From: Albifimbria verrucaria | Taxonomy: Eukaryota; Ascomycota; Sordariomycetes; Hypocreales; Stachybotryaceae | DNA length: 64,000 nt | NCBI GenBank assembly: GCA_020081605.1 | Contig: JAHREC010000020.1 | Location: 1 to 64,000, forward strand | Reading direction: 5' to 3' | Part shown: piece after piece, positions 32,000-43,800 of the stretch | Layout: each line of letters begins with the position of its first letter | How positions within the stretch are numbered: the first letter of the stretch is position 1 | Position numbers and translations under genes: made by a program | Notes under the pieces: model-generated | What the model was told of the DNA's origin: nothing | Database searches by the model: none | Seen by the model: only the letters and a program-made list of their open reading frames with translations

Positions 32000-33150
32000 C
32001 AACATGGCGTAGGCTCAAAGGCGCATTCTTCTGAGAGGGCATCCCGTCAGCGGGAACAGATCCCTCTCCAGCCCAAAACTCTCTTACACGGGTAAAACTA
32101 AGTAGCTTTCCACACCCTGAGGCAGGAAAGTCATGTCCTCCAAGATCGCCAGTAGCTACGGCCAAGGCCGCGCATCCTTGGGGAAAACCCTCGCAGGAGA
32201 AAACCCCAAGACTGCCAGAACGCTACTTTGCAGAAGAAATGATAGCTTCCTTCCATTGTCTTCAGGCAAACTCTGTACCATTTTGACCCAGCGGTTTGTG
32301 TTTGTATTGTCTCGAGGTAGTGAGACGAATTGTTGAGCCCAGTAGTATTCCAGGCGGCAGTCAAAGCTACGGAAGAAAGAAGTTACCTGGGCAGTACATA
32401 ACTGCAGAGGTCGGTCGCGTAGCTTGTGGCTATGAAAGGCAAGGGGTATTAGACCCCGTACGTCGAGGGCGTCGAGGGTGTCGAGGGCCTAAGAAGTCGG
32501 GCAGTCGGTGGCTGCCTCTTTCGTCTGGACAGTCGAAGTTGCAGAGGTCGGTCGGGGCAACGTAGAAATGCAAGGAAAGTCGAGGTTCAAGAGAGCCAGA
32601 AGCGTCAGACAGGAGAAATCGCCCGAAGGCGATGTCAAGAGCTTGCGAAGCTCAATGTTTTTCGGGGATTTTGACGATCGAGGGTTCTATACCAGAGGTA
32701 TGGGGTAGGTAAATAATCTGGATTATTGTCAGATACTATTTCAACTTGAAGCAATAATTACGTAGTTGTCACTGGTCGGTGACTTACTACTAGGAACTCG
32801 AACAAAGGTAGCTCGGTGACTTTATGCTATCGATGGCTGGTAGTCTTCTAACTAGTAAACCGGGAGAAGACTCCTATCTATATACACCTAGTTCGTGCTG
32901 TGAGTCGAATGAGGTCGAACCGACTTCGTTCGTCTTGTAGCTGAGTTAAGTCGAACCAACACTGTTCGACTTACTTCCTATTCGTCCCGTTCTCTGGGTT
33001 TACCGGCCCAGCCCCACAATTTTACATTCAACTTACCTGCACATTGCCCCTTCCGCCCCGGCCCTGGTCATGCTATGGTTTTCTGACTCTTGGTTCGTCG
33101 TTCTACGACACTCGCCTACTCCATTGCTTACCGCATACGTGTTAAGCTTT
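32000..33150. other. No recognised gene; short GTCGAGGG repeats
   Basis: Contains three consecutive near-copies of a 9-bp unit 'gtcgagggc/t' (32462-32489) and several dispersed 'gtcgaa' motifs (32896-32973). The plus-strand frames here are short and of low complexity. Confidence 0.4.
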
Positions 33151-33159
33151 GTACATTGT

Positions 33160-33593
33160 ATTTCGTGATACAAGCTGCCACACCGCGCGCATCGCGCAGG
33201 AAGGGTACACTTTCGACATTCCAAACCGTCTGTTTGTGGAGAGGAAAGATATGGAATTGGTTGTGTATCAGCGTCTGGAAACGGAAAGTCTTTAAGGTCG
33301 TCTTGATTTCGCCAAATATCTGGATCTCGACGAAGAGACGAACCCAAGCCCATACTACTCCACTGTTACGTCTTACTGCACCTTGGTCCTCTTCGGTTCC
33401 CATCAACTGCTTCACGACGAGAGGTGGAAGCTTCTCGACTGCGATCTGCCCATCATGGCAATGGATCGTCGGCAAGAATACGCAGTCAAGACTGTGGGCT
33501 ATATCAGAACAATGATTGGCCAAGCTGGTCTGCCTGTCGTGACACTTCTTCCAGTCATTGTTTCTACGGGTTTCGAGATAAAATCAGAGTAAG
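33160..33593 (+). pseudogene. Unknown protein, possibly C-terminal part of a fungal transcription factor
   Basis: One frame reads EGYTFDIPNRLFVERKDMEL, passes a TAA at about 33292, and continues FAKYLDLDEETNPSPYYSTV and MDRRQEYAVKTVGYIRTMIG to a stop at 33591-33593. The hydrophobic/charged pattern of the second half resembles the helical C-terminal region of Zn2Cys6 factors, but this is weak. No DNA-binding part lies upstream. Confidence 0.3.
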
Positions 33594-33719
33594 AACGGGG
33601 ACGTATTCTAAGCCTATTGGATCTATATGGAAATTATTCCTACGGTTGGTCGGACAACTCCCAAACATATCTCATGTACGCATGGCACAGGATCAAACCG
33701 TTCAAGTTGCATGAATGAC

Positions 33720-34690
33720 AAGAGAAGTACGGAGGAATAGAGGGTATTTGTTTACTAGGACGTTACACCGTCTTCTCTTTCTAGATATAGACTTCCTTGT
33801 TCGACGATTCGCTATAGTGTGATACTTTTCCAATCCCGAAGTCGAACTGGCATTAACAGGCCAGATGGTTGTAATACATTTGCTTTGATTTTGACCAGGA
33901 CATTATCGGCACGGCCTGTAATGTGAGGAACAAATAGAATGGTAGTCAAAAATCTCGGCATTGATGCATGCACATATAGCTTTCAGATCTCAAACCCTAC
34001 GCTACATGCCTTGCGAGGCAAAACACTACATTTGATCCAGTATTCTTATCGTGCAAAGCCATGCTAGGTGATCCAGTAGGGTTCAGCCGATGATGCGGCC
34101 CTTTCAGTACGATCCCTGCAGGGTCTACCTGCAGCGCATCTTTTCGGAGATTCTGCCACTCAAACCTGGCCTATAGACAGGTTTGAGCCACTGTGCTTGT
34201 TACTGAATCTCCATGAATCTCTAGGCATTTTTCCCACAAGGGCTTTCCTTAGAGAGGGTTTTAGGGCCCTATAGAGGGGTATAGGAACCTAAGGTCGCTA
34301 GGACAATAAGCATGTTTGTGAGGATAGCCTTGTAGCAATATATGCTATTGCGAACCCCTTTAGGAGAAATCCCTCTATAAACTCCAAGACAAAGAAAGAA
34401 AAAAGAAACGCAACCTACTCAAGATTTATATCCAGGCTCAGTCGTTACACTTTGTTCCTGTGTCTGAGGCTCTAGACATTAGATCTCCATACTGAATCTC
34501 TTTACGATAGCTATATTCTCATTTAACCTCTTGAGTACGGGTCATGTTAATAAATACTCAATCTTGAAATTCTTACTAATAACATAAGCAAGACAGGCCT
34601 CAATTTATTTTTAAAGCCGCATCTCACAGCCTCCAACCAAAATACCGGTATACCCCGCTCACTGCTATCAACCCTGCAACCTAAACACCT
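33720..34690. other. AT-rich intergenic, possible solo LTR at about 34189-34450
   Basis: The 34189-34450 stretch starts TGTGC/TGTTAC and ends CGTTACA, with an AT-rich middle and 'ctctataaac' near its 3' side, as in a solo LTR. I found no target-site duplication and no second LTR, so this remains a suggestion. Confidence 0.25.
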
Positions 34691-34700
34691 ACAATAGCAA

Positions 34701-36989
34701 ATGTCTAATATAGACTTTTACAAGTCTACTCCCTGTCAGGCGACCCGAAAGCAATCAGGGTACTGAGACTGGAGCCATCTCAGCAACTTGAAGATCCGCT
34801 CAGGGGCACACTCCAGGTGGTTTCCTTAGCTGCCTAGTCAAGGGTCAGCTGCCCGTGTACAGCGCTTTGTCATATGTCTGGGGTGACTTCGCGTTATATA
34901 GAGACTTTCTATGCTGTGCTTCTGCGCAGCTACCGATTTCTCGGAATTGCCGTGATGGCCTCCGCAAACTTCGTTCGCTTTACGGAGGCCTCACCATATG
35001 GGTTGATGCCATATGCATCGATCAGAGCAATGTCCGTGAGAAGATCCAGCAAGTCAAGCTCATGGGCCAGGTTTACACGTGGGCCGATGTTGTCTACATA
35101 TGGCTCGGGCCTGGAACGAAGTCCATCTCCAGGATCATCGACCTTATCAAGACGGCAGCAAAAAGAATTATTTACCACTGATTCGGATACGGGCAGGCCA
35201 GATGCGACGGCGGCCTACTCTGTTTGATAAAGCTACAGTCTTAGCAATCCTCGATCTTCTCTATGCGTCATGGCTTGGGTTCAAGTCCACACCACTCAGT
35301 TTTCCGGGTGGTTTTGAAGATTTTCTTGGGCAGGAATGGTTCCTCCGAGCCTGGACCTTCCAAGAAGCACTTCTCTCTAGCCACTCCGTCGTTGTCACGC
35401 AATCTGAGACTCTTGGTTGGGACACCCTTGTGCAAGGCATAGCTGCCTTACATTACTTATCCAGAGCCAAAAGAGATCATATCTATGGTAATGGGAACAT
35501 CCATCACTACAATATATACGGGCGGGATTCTCATCGTCAGGCGCATGATATAAGCAAATTGAAGTTTCGCAAGATGCCCGCTGCTTTTTATTCATTGCAT
35601 CGCCTGACTATGTCATGGATGAGGATGACCAGACCCACGCTCGCGAAGCCGGGCCAAGAAAGTCAGCTGCTTCCTTGCACACAGTCAGCACATGAGAGTC
35701 AAAAGTCATATGCGAAGCTCTTCCACACACGACTACTTCGCTTCCCCGGGACCTTTCTATTGCTTCTTTTTCTGATTTTTCTAGCCATGTTGCCTGTTTT
35801 GTGGATCTTGAGGGACTTAGGTATCAACGACGACGGTTGGTTCATCTTGGTTCTAATGGCAATTGAAGTACCGTCTGTGGCATTCGCCATGTTTTACTCA
35901 ATGTCCGTTGACAGCTCGCTGGAGTTCGCGGAGTATCTGTACGAGGAAACTTACGATACGGACCACATAAGAGACTTCATGCTTGAGGAAATATTCTCAT
36001 CTCTGCGTGAAAGGAAGGCAAAGTTACCCCACGACAGGTCGTATGCGCTCTATGGTATCTTACAGAGAGTGGGGCTGCAGCTCGCCGAACCTGACTACAA
36101 CAAGTCGCCAGGCCGTGTTTACTATGAGCTGATGCTGGATCTCTTGCGATGGTCTCCCAAAGCACTTATCCTGCTGATTGACGCTGGCGTGGATAGCAAA
36201 CACGAGAATCAGCTGGGCGGCGTACCATCTTGGGTTCCCAACTGGAATAACATACCACCGAAACCGACGATTTCGGCGGACTATTTCCTTCATGCATCCA
36301 ACAGGACCTTAGATGCGACGCCTAATTCTCGACCGCAATGTGAATTTGATACAAGTTACTCTAAACTTACCATAAGGGGCATTTGGAAGGGCCGCGTATC
36401 TCATTGCACTTTGGGGTTCTCGCCGCTTGACCCGTCCTTGGCGACTGCCGAACATGTCAGCGCCCTAGAGCCTGTCCTGCCGTCTCTGGACATACTGGTA
36501 GAACTCGTGACTACAGTTCGATCTACTCCTCGAGCGGTGACTCCTTTGGCGGCAACCTCACATCTTGAAACGCCTCCTGTTGCCGCCGAGCCCGGCTACG
36601 TGCCCCAAATTCAAGTAAACACGACCTTTGTTAGAGAAAGGGATTCGAGAGATGCGATAGATCTATATTTCGTCTTTCATCAATCCTTTGTACTTGATGG
36701 GGAAGGGTTGCAATTAGAAAAAATGAAAAAACTGATCAGGATTCTCGCAGGGGAGGAAAGTTGGGGCCCTATACGCCTTCAGTCCGCACGGAAAGCCGAG
36801 GATGTTGCATACACTCTGTTTCAGGACAAAGAAACGCTAGCTTACTTCCTGGAGCTAGTCAACGACTTTGCCAGAAATGATCGCCGCTTTTTCTCACGTC
36901 TGACAACTTTTTGGGCTGTGGCTCCAAGGAAGTGGCTCGTGATGATAGAGTCTTCCTTGCGGCAGGTATACCAGCCCCATTGGTGCTGA
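34701..36989 (+). pseudogene. HET-domain (heterokaryon incompatibility) protein, frameshifted
   Basis: Starting at ATG 34701 (MSNIDFYKST) the protein is readable across three -1 frame changes (about 34733, 34824 and 35160-35230). The HET domain is plain: AIRVLRLEP, YSALSYVWGDF (motif 1), GLTIWVDAICIDQSNVREKI and VYTWADVVYIWLGPG (motif 2), then EWFLRAWTFQEALL (motif 3, about 35334-35375). The large remaining frame carries one or two membrane-like segments (about 35750-35900), then SYALYGILQRVGLQLAEPDY and VPSWVPNWNN, the usual post-HET region. HET domains trigger cell death on non-self fusion. Length, about 750 residues if joined, is normal for the family. Confidence 0.85.
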
Positions 36990-36999
36990 GACGCGGGGA

Positions 37000-37455
37000 T
37001 CTAAACATGAAAATGAGTATCGCCTGGTATGTTCGGCTTATGTTTTAGGATGGATGCATGGAGACGCATACTCTCCTAAAACTCATGAAAAGGTCACGCT
37101 AGTATAGTTTGTATTTGTACCTCTTGTGTCTCTGTAAGTGCTCAAGAACAGCCACGCAGATTGATTTTACATACACTTGATACAAAGTAAAGTAGGCATT
37201 GAGTTATGTGACTTCTCGGTTCTCAATCAGATGGTCTCATCTACTAACCCTACTCACGGCATCGAGTTCAACCGCGAGAGATGCTCCACTAGTTGATGTT
37301 GGTAGGCTTTCATGTTCTGGAATACTACTCTAACTCCAATCGTTACAACCTCAAGCTCAGGCGCGGAGATCTCGTCGAAATCATCCCTACATTATGCACG
37401 TACAGCTAGGATTACATCTCCTATTCCATCCAACTGCGTAGTAGTTCTCCACAAT
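37000..37455. other. Intergenic, no supported gene
   Basis: Downstream of the HET gene; small frames only. Confidence 0.4.
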
Positions 37456-37457
37456 TT

Positions 37458-38042
37458 TCATGCATCCCAAAGACTGAAATACAGCGTCACCACTCCGATG
37501 CTCAAGGAAACAACTTGATCGAGCTCTGTTACGAAGCTTAAGCTATTTGGGATAATGAAGATGGTCTTGGATAACGAAGACTTGCGTGACATAAGTGGCG
37601 TCCCTACCCATGAGCCATTCGCATTTAACGACATGGCAAGTGAAACAATGACAGCATTAAACATCGCAAAAAAGCAGAAAGTGGTATCACTCGCGCCAAT
37701 GAGGGAAAGTTCTGGAATGTGACGGAAGACCATTCATATGTCAAGACTTGGAACGCCCAAGAACCAAGTGTCCGGCGAGAGCGCCTCTCGCTGCTCTTGA
37801 ATGGCCTTCGAGCAATCCATAAGCCCGCGAACGAGAGGTTTAACACCGAAAGTGTAATTACTATAGCGGCAATGAGTGTTCCTGCTAAGTCGAAAAAGAG
37901 ATACGGCCGACTGAAGTGGCTGACTGATGTTGGCACTTGGTCCATATATATTATCGGTCCCCAATGCCTGTATAGCAAGAGGACCAATTGGGCGGACCAG
38001 GTGAAGAGGCTGGCAACAACTACACAAGTCGCCCACTTCCAA
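37458..38042 (-). pseudogene. Unknown membrane protein, broken
   Basis: Minus-strand frames show hydrophobic segments LFFDLAGTLIAAIVITLSVL (about 37910-37850, one frame) and TTFCFFAMFNAVIVSLAMSL (about 37680-37620, another). A single TGA separates two parts of one frame at 37734-37736. No family recognised. It faces the HET gene tail to tail. Confidence 0.35.
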
Positions 38043-38329
38043 TGGCCACTATAAGCTATTTAGAAAGCTAATTGCCACCAGTTTAGTCTGATACAATATA
38101 CCAGAAAAATCACTATTGCCGCATATCCTGCATTGCTATATTCAAATATCGTGGCTTGGTCGAAGTTTCTTTATATCTGGCTGCGATTCGTCTGTATTTT
38201 CTATTGCTGATATGCTTACTAACATTCCTTCACCATCGTCCTATTCGTATCGGTAGATTCTGTTTTATCCGTATATGATTCAAGAACCGGGATCTATATA
38301 TATTGCAGTTTAGACAAGGGCTCCACCGA

Positions 38330-38560
38330 GCACGGCTCCAAACGCCCTAGAAGTTAGAGCCTTAAACAACCCTTAAAATCAGGGCTTTTGCAACAGCTGG
38401 CGATGACCCGTTGGCCAAGCATGGTCACAAGGTCCCGGTGAGCAAAGACACCAGAGCCCTCAGGGCCCTCAGGGCCCTCAATGCCCTTGAAGTCAGGAGC
38501 TCTCACAACACTAGGTGATGATGTCCTTAAAAATAGGCCTCACACCAAAAGCGGAGGTAA
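38330..38560. repeat. Degenerate direct repeat with a 9-bp tandem core
   Basis: The 9-bp unit 'ccctcaggg' recurs three times at about 38457-38483 ('agccctcagggccctcaggg' then 'ccctcaatg'). A flanking block containing 'gccct(a/t)gaagt(t/c)ag' occurs twice (about 38346 and 38482), each followed by 'acaac...gatgatg/gcgatga'. No coding role seen. Confidence 0.4.
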
Positions 38561-38564
38561 CAGC

Positions 38565-39415
38565 GGGTTCATATAGGTACGATGGTTAGGTAAGATCATC
38601 TGACATGTAATATAACCCTTTATGAAGAGACAATCCTGGGACTTCTATCATAAGCGAAGTTCTTAGGTACCCGCACAATCTTGCAGCTTCTCCTTTGGTC
38701 TCATGCACCTCGTTGGGTTGACTTCTTTGTAGTTGTACTTTGAAAAACATTTACATATAAATTGCTTAGCACACAGAGTTATTGATTTATCGCCCAAATG
38801 TGCAATTCGATGAAGGTGAACCGAGGAATGGATGATTTTCAAGCTCTTCGTAACATGAATTTAACTGTCGATGAAAATGAGTTGCTTTCTAAACATATTA
38901 GCCGTGGCGTGCGGTGCCTTAATGCGTCCTTATTCTATTTCGAACTAGATACTGTTTGATCGATCTGGGAGTTGGCCTGAGTGATGCTCTGCACAAATCT
39001 GTGCACAATGAGGAAGACTTGTGATCAGTCTAAGTGTTAGTGTATTTGAAAAGCACACACTTGGTCAAGCAAGGTATTCATTTTTTCTTTCTTTCTAACA
39101 TTGGCTAGATACAGAATTATGGGGAATTCGCACCAGTGCACGACGGCAAAGTATATACTCACAGCTTAACTGACAGCAGCAGTGCACGGCTGAACTGGTT
39201 ACATCTATTTCGACCGGGGATGCTTCTGCCACAAGCCACCCGCATGCCCCGCTCTTAAATGGATACGGTTTTTACGGCTCGGTGTTCTGATCCTTGGTCT
39301 GCATCGGATATAATAACGTACATGCATAGCGAGTCGATCGAAAATCTCAACCCTCAAGATAGATACCTTTATGAAAACACAATGAACCATTAGATCAATC
39401 GAAACTAATCGCTAT
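38565..39415. other. AT-rich intergenic
   Basis: No supported gene; a short T/C-rich tract near 39080. Confidence 0.4.
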
Positions 39416-39420
39416 ACTCT

Positions 39421-39586
39421 TGCCTAGAGACCTCCACCTCTGCCTTGCATGTTAGTGCATTATGCCTGGGCTTGCCGCACACACCACAGCGCCTTTGGGT
39501 AGATTGACCCGACCATCCTTGACCACCTCGCCTCGACGATTCAGCTACTACTTGCGTATCAACATCCATCTGATCATTACTCATCG
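39421..39586 (-). mobile_element. Second Fot1/pogo transposase remnant (zinc-knuckle end)
   Basis: The minus strand reads MSNDQMDVDTQVVAESSRRG and RRCGVCGKPRHNALTC, matching the extreme C-terminus of the element at 26.7-26.84 kb (VAESSRRGGQGRSAQ...RRCGICGKPRHNVRTC). Only about 55 codons remain. Confidence 0.7.
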
Positions 39587-39599
39587 TTTCAGTACATAG

Positions 39600-40510
39600 A
39601 GCAACATCTAAATGCCACTATAATCTATAATACTATAATGTAGCTGTATGTAGTGAGGGGAAATACTGATGCCGCTATCATCACCTGGTTTGTTAGATTC
39701 TCAATGTATCTTGTATCTTATCCGGTTCTGGTTGGTTAATTTAGTGGTTCGCTACATATCCTGCAGCTTCACGGACTCAGGGAGATAGAATGCATCAGTT
39801 ATAGTCTCGAACATGCCGGAGTCACCTGGGAGAAGAGGTATAAGGTATCTTGATTCACAATGCGCACTATGTCTTCCCACTTTGCTCAGCCGCTCATACA
39901 CGCTTTGCCATTATGGGCATATGCTCATCAAATTTGTGGCCATTAATCCATCGGCTATGGATTTGTCGATATTCAAGACAGAGTCATCAAAGTAAGCTGC
40001 AACTTTGACCAGAGGACGAGAGGAAATGCAAGTGGGAAGATGGCTCAGTATTGGACTTTTGACGTTGCTTTCAAACAAAACAAACATTTCGCATCGCACC
40101 GGTAGACATTTTTTTGAAAGTGAAAAGCCATGGATCTTGGTCGCTTGAATTGCAAAGAACCTGAACGCACGTTTGACATAGTCAATGCTGGCAAGGGAGG
40201 CGGTATCGAGGCCTGCGTCTCAGACACGCAAAGCACGTCTCTTCTGACGACTAGAGGGTCCATGACTTACACAGAGCTTGAGCCATTGTCGCTTGTGCCC
40301 GATCTGGCCACTTATTCAGGCAAGAACAGGAATGGTGGCAATAGTGGCTGGCCCCGGTTAAGGAACCACTGACCCTAGCAGGGTTTCGGTAAGGGACAAT
40401 CCCGGACTTATTACACAGATCAGGAAAACCAGCTGGAGTATTTATTGCTAGACTCTCGGGTTTTAGAGTTGGAAGGTGATTGATCATGTCGAACCCATCA
40501 TGCATCTGGA
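39600..40510. other. No recognised gene
   Basis: Small overlapping frames, none with a motif. Confidence 0.4.
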
Positions 40511-40512
40511 GT

Positions 40513-40890
40513 TTAGTAGCTTAGACGATCGAATAAAACGGGAAAAGTCGGGTCTCGGGTTCTCCATGCAGACTGACTTGGTATATACCTTTTAAAATTT
40601 TCATCTAGTGCAATCTTAGGCACGCACTCACTTAGTCTCAGTCTCCCAGTACAATACCCTAAATACCGCCCCAACACCTCAAAATGAACAAACTGCGCCC
40701 AGAACAACGGCATCGTCATGTTCGTTTTCCGCACCTCGCGTACCGCTTCGCGGAGCGCCGACGCGACCTTCTGGTTGCTCTCGATGCCTGTCGCATCCTC
40801 CAACAGCGATGGATAGAATCCACCAGCCACATTCACACAAGCGTTGTCGATGGATGGCCAAAGACAACCGATCAAATGGGCGGCATCGTA
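40513..40890 (-). pseudogene. CHAT-domain protein, C-terminal fragment
   Basis: The minus strand reads AAHLIGCLWPSIDNACVNVA, then ASALREAVREVRKTNMTMPL and FWAQFVHFEVLG. This is the end of a CHAT domain (caspase-like; typical 'HVIGTLW.V.D..C...A..FY..L', then 'AL..A..ELR', then 'P..WA.FVH.G'). The catalytic His and Cys blocks lie upstream in intact proteins and are not present here: similarity begins abruptly at 40890, where the NACHT-WD40 gene ends. The frame differs from that of the WD40 gene, so it is a neighbouring relic rather than a designed fusion. CHAT proteases act in fungal and bacterial cell-death systems, often beside STAND proteins. Confidence 0.65.
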
Positions 40891-43800
40891 TCTAGTAGTC
40901 CTATAATCATGACTTTCCCAGAGTAACATCCAAAGGCCATCATTGTCGCTGACTGTGTGGCTAGAGGCGATACTGCCGAACAACTGCCCCGATAGTCAGG
41001 TGGACGCCACAGCATATTATATCCATACTGGGTAATCCAGCCATTATTATCGCTCAATGCGTAGTTGGAATGGCTTGCTGGAGCTGAATGTGGAGCTGTA
41101 GACCATATTTTACTCTCATCATCGAATCTGAGATGGCGGATGATCTTAAGCAGGCCTGCGGTCGGGCCCCGAATGATCCTTCCCCAGCACTAGCATTGGT
41201 TTTAAGCGTCTGGCGAAGCACCCCAGCACCTGTATCCCAGAGCTTGATTGTTTTATCGTCAGATGATGAGGCGAGAATATGGCTGCTAGGAGCGAATGCT
41301 ACGGCCCTAATCCAGCCGCCATGGCCCTCTAGCGTCTGGCGGAGCGCCCTGTATCTGGATCCCAGAGCTTGATTATACCATCCACATCTCCTGAAGCGAG
41401 ACACTTGCCGTCGGGAGCAAACGTTATGGCCCGGACTGTATCGCTATGGCCCTTAAGCGTCTGGCGGAGCGCCCCTGTAACTGGATCCCAGAGCTTGACT
41501 GTGTGATCGTCAGATGCTGAGGCGAGGCGCCGGCCGTCGGGAGCAAACGCTAAGGCCCAGACTGTACCGCTATGGCCCTTAAGCTGTCTGGCGGAGCGCC
41601 CCTGTAACTGGATCCCAGAGCTTGACTGTGTGATCGTCAGATGCTGAGGCGAGGCGCCGGCCGTCGGGAGCGAACGCTACGGCCCAGACCCAGGCACCAT
41701 GTTCCTCGAGCGTCTGACGGAGCGTTCCTATATTTAGATCCCAGAGCTTGATTGTACCGTTGTTAGATGCTGAGGCGAGACGCTGGCTGTGGGGAGCAAA
41801 TGCTATGTCCTGAACCCAACCACTATGTTTAAGTGTCTGGCGGAGCGCCCCGGTATCTGGATCCCAGAGTTTAATTATGCCATCCTCATCTCCTGAAGCG
41901 AGACACTTGCCGTTGGGAGCAAACGCTATAGCATCGATCCAACTTAAATGGCCCTCGAGTGTCTGCTGGAGGACCCCGTAACTGGATCCCAGAGCTTGAT
42001 TGTGTTATCCCCAGATCCTGAGGCGAGACGCTGGCCATCGGGAGCGAATACTACGGCATTGACAAAACTGCTATGGCCCTCGAGCGCCTGGAGGAGTGTC
42101 CCTTTAACTGGATTCCAGAGCTTGATTATGCCATCCTTAGATCCTGAAGCGAGAAGCTGGCTGTCTGGAGCAAACGCTACGGCCCTGACCCAGCCGCCAT
42201 GACCCTCAAGCGTCTGGCGGAGCATCCCTGTAACTAGATCCCAGAGCTTGATTGTGCCATCCTCAGATGCTGAAGCAAGACAATGGCAGTTGGGAGCGAA
42301 CACTATGGCGTTGATTAGATTGCCATGGCTCTTGAGTGTCTGTCGGAGTGTCCTTGCATTTAGATCCCAGAGTTTGATTTTGCCATTCCTCAATGCTAAG
42401 GCGAGAAGCTGGCCTTTGGGAGCGAACGCTATGCTTTCGACCAAATCGTCATGAACCTCGGGTATCTGGAGGAGAGTCCCTGTATCTGGATCCCAAAGAC
42501 TTACTGTGCCATCATTACATGCTGAAGCGAGAAGCTGGCCGTCGGGAGCGAACGCTACCGTCATGGGGTCACCGCCTTGGGTCTCGAGTACTTGTCGACA
42601 AGAATCCCAGGTATCATCCATTCTAGGTTTTAATATTATCCATTTTGGCTCTTCTTTTCTAAATATCTTTCGGATTAAGCAATTAGCTGGGCTAAAGACG
42701 AGAGCCGATTCATATGTTTGAAGTGGGGCATTCTCAATGATCCACCTATTGTGGAGAAGAAACCGGCATAAGTCCTGAACAAGATCTACGAATTGATGAT
42801 TAGATGATCTTCCCTATATTTATTAATTTTGTTCATCTTACTGCAGACCATAAAATAAAGACTTACTCTCAATAATCTCTCCAGTCTTAGCATTGAATGA
42901 ACGCCTTCTCGTATGTGGAGAAGGAGGCTTAATGCTTCCAACCAGTAAAGGCAAAATCGGCAAAGGAATTCTCGGACTTGTTCCAAGCTATGTTCAAGAT
43001 GATTCATGCCGTATCCATCACACAAATGGCTGACCCAATAGATGCAAGGATATCGTACAGCGGCTAACGGATCTACCTCTGGCACCTCGACCTCATCGAT
43101 CATGCATCCGGGATGGCGCAACTCATAGACGTCGCGCTTGAGCACGCATTGCATAGCCTCTAGTGACCGTTCCACTATATTGCGATGGACTTCTGCCTGG
43201 CCGATGGGGAATATCTCAGCGGCTGCCTTGCTCAAGAAGTCCTTAGCGGATTGATGAATAATGTATACAAAGTTATCGTCGAGGACCGTCAGGAATGAGC
43301 CACATAAAGCCACAAGCACCTGCATATGCTTTGTATTGTCTGACATGTCTTTTGGCAGTCCAGATACAATAGGCAGTTCGGAGAGGTGGAGCGGACGATA
43401 TGCTAACGTAGCAGCTGAAAGAACACGTTGACACAATTCCCAGTCCTGGTCTTGCCGCATTTTCGCTATCATTGTCTTGAAAATTTCGTAAAGACCCGCG
43501 GGTGCTTTTTCGACCACTTCTTCTATGTGCCAGGGTCGCGCGTTCCGAAGCTCCTCAATGACAATAGCAACCCACAAAAAGGTGCCGTTTGCCTTTTTGC
43601 GCAGGGTATCCCGTACTTTGTTTCTCAAATTATGGTTTTCTTGTAACGATTTCAATTTTTGAATCTTGAAATCGATGTAGGCGCTCACAGCCCGAGATAT
43701 CTCTTCTGCGTTTTGCGTTACCTCAAGACTCAACCTCATCCCTGAGCCGTCCATATTGAGATGCTGCTCGATTTCAGGCATATTGCGGCTTGACACAATC

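Noticed and set aside
34189..34450. Solo LTR as a confident call
   Set aside because: TG...CA-like ends and base composition fit, but no target-site duplication, second LTR or internal retroelement domain was found.
41948..42626. Plus-strand frames across the WD40 array
   Set aside because: Repetitive shadows of the minus-strand WD40 coding sequence.
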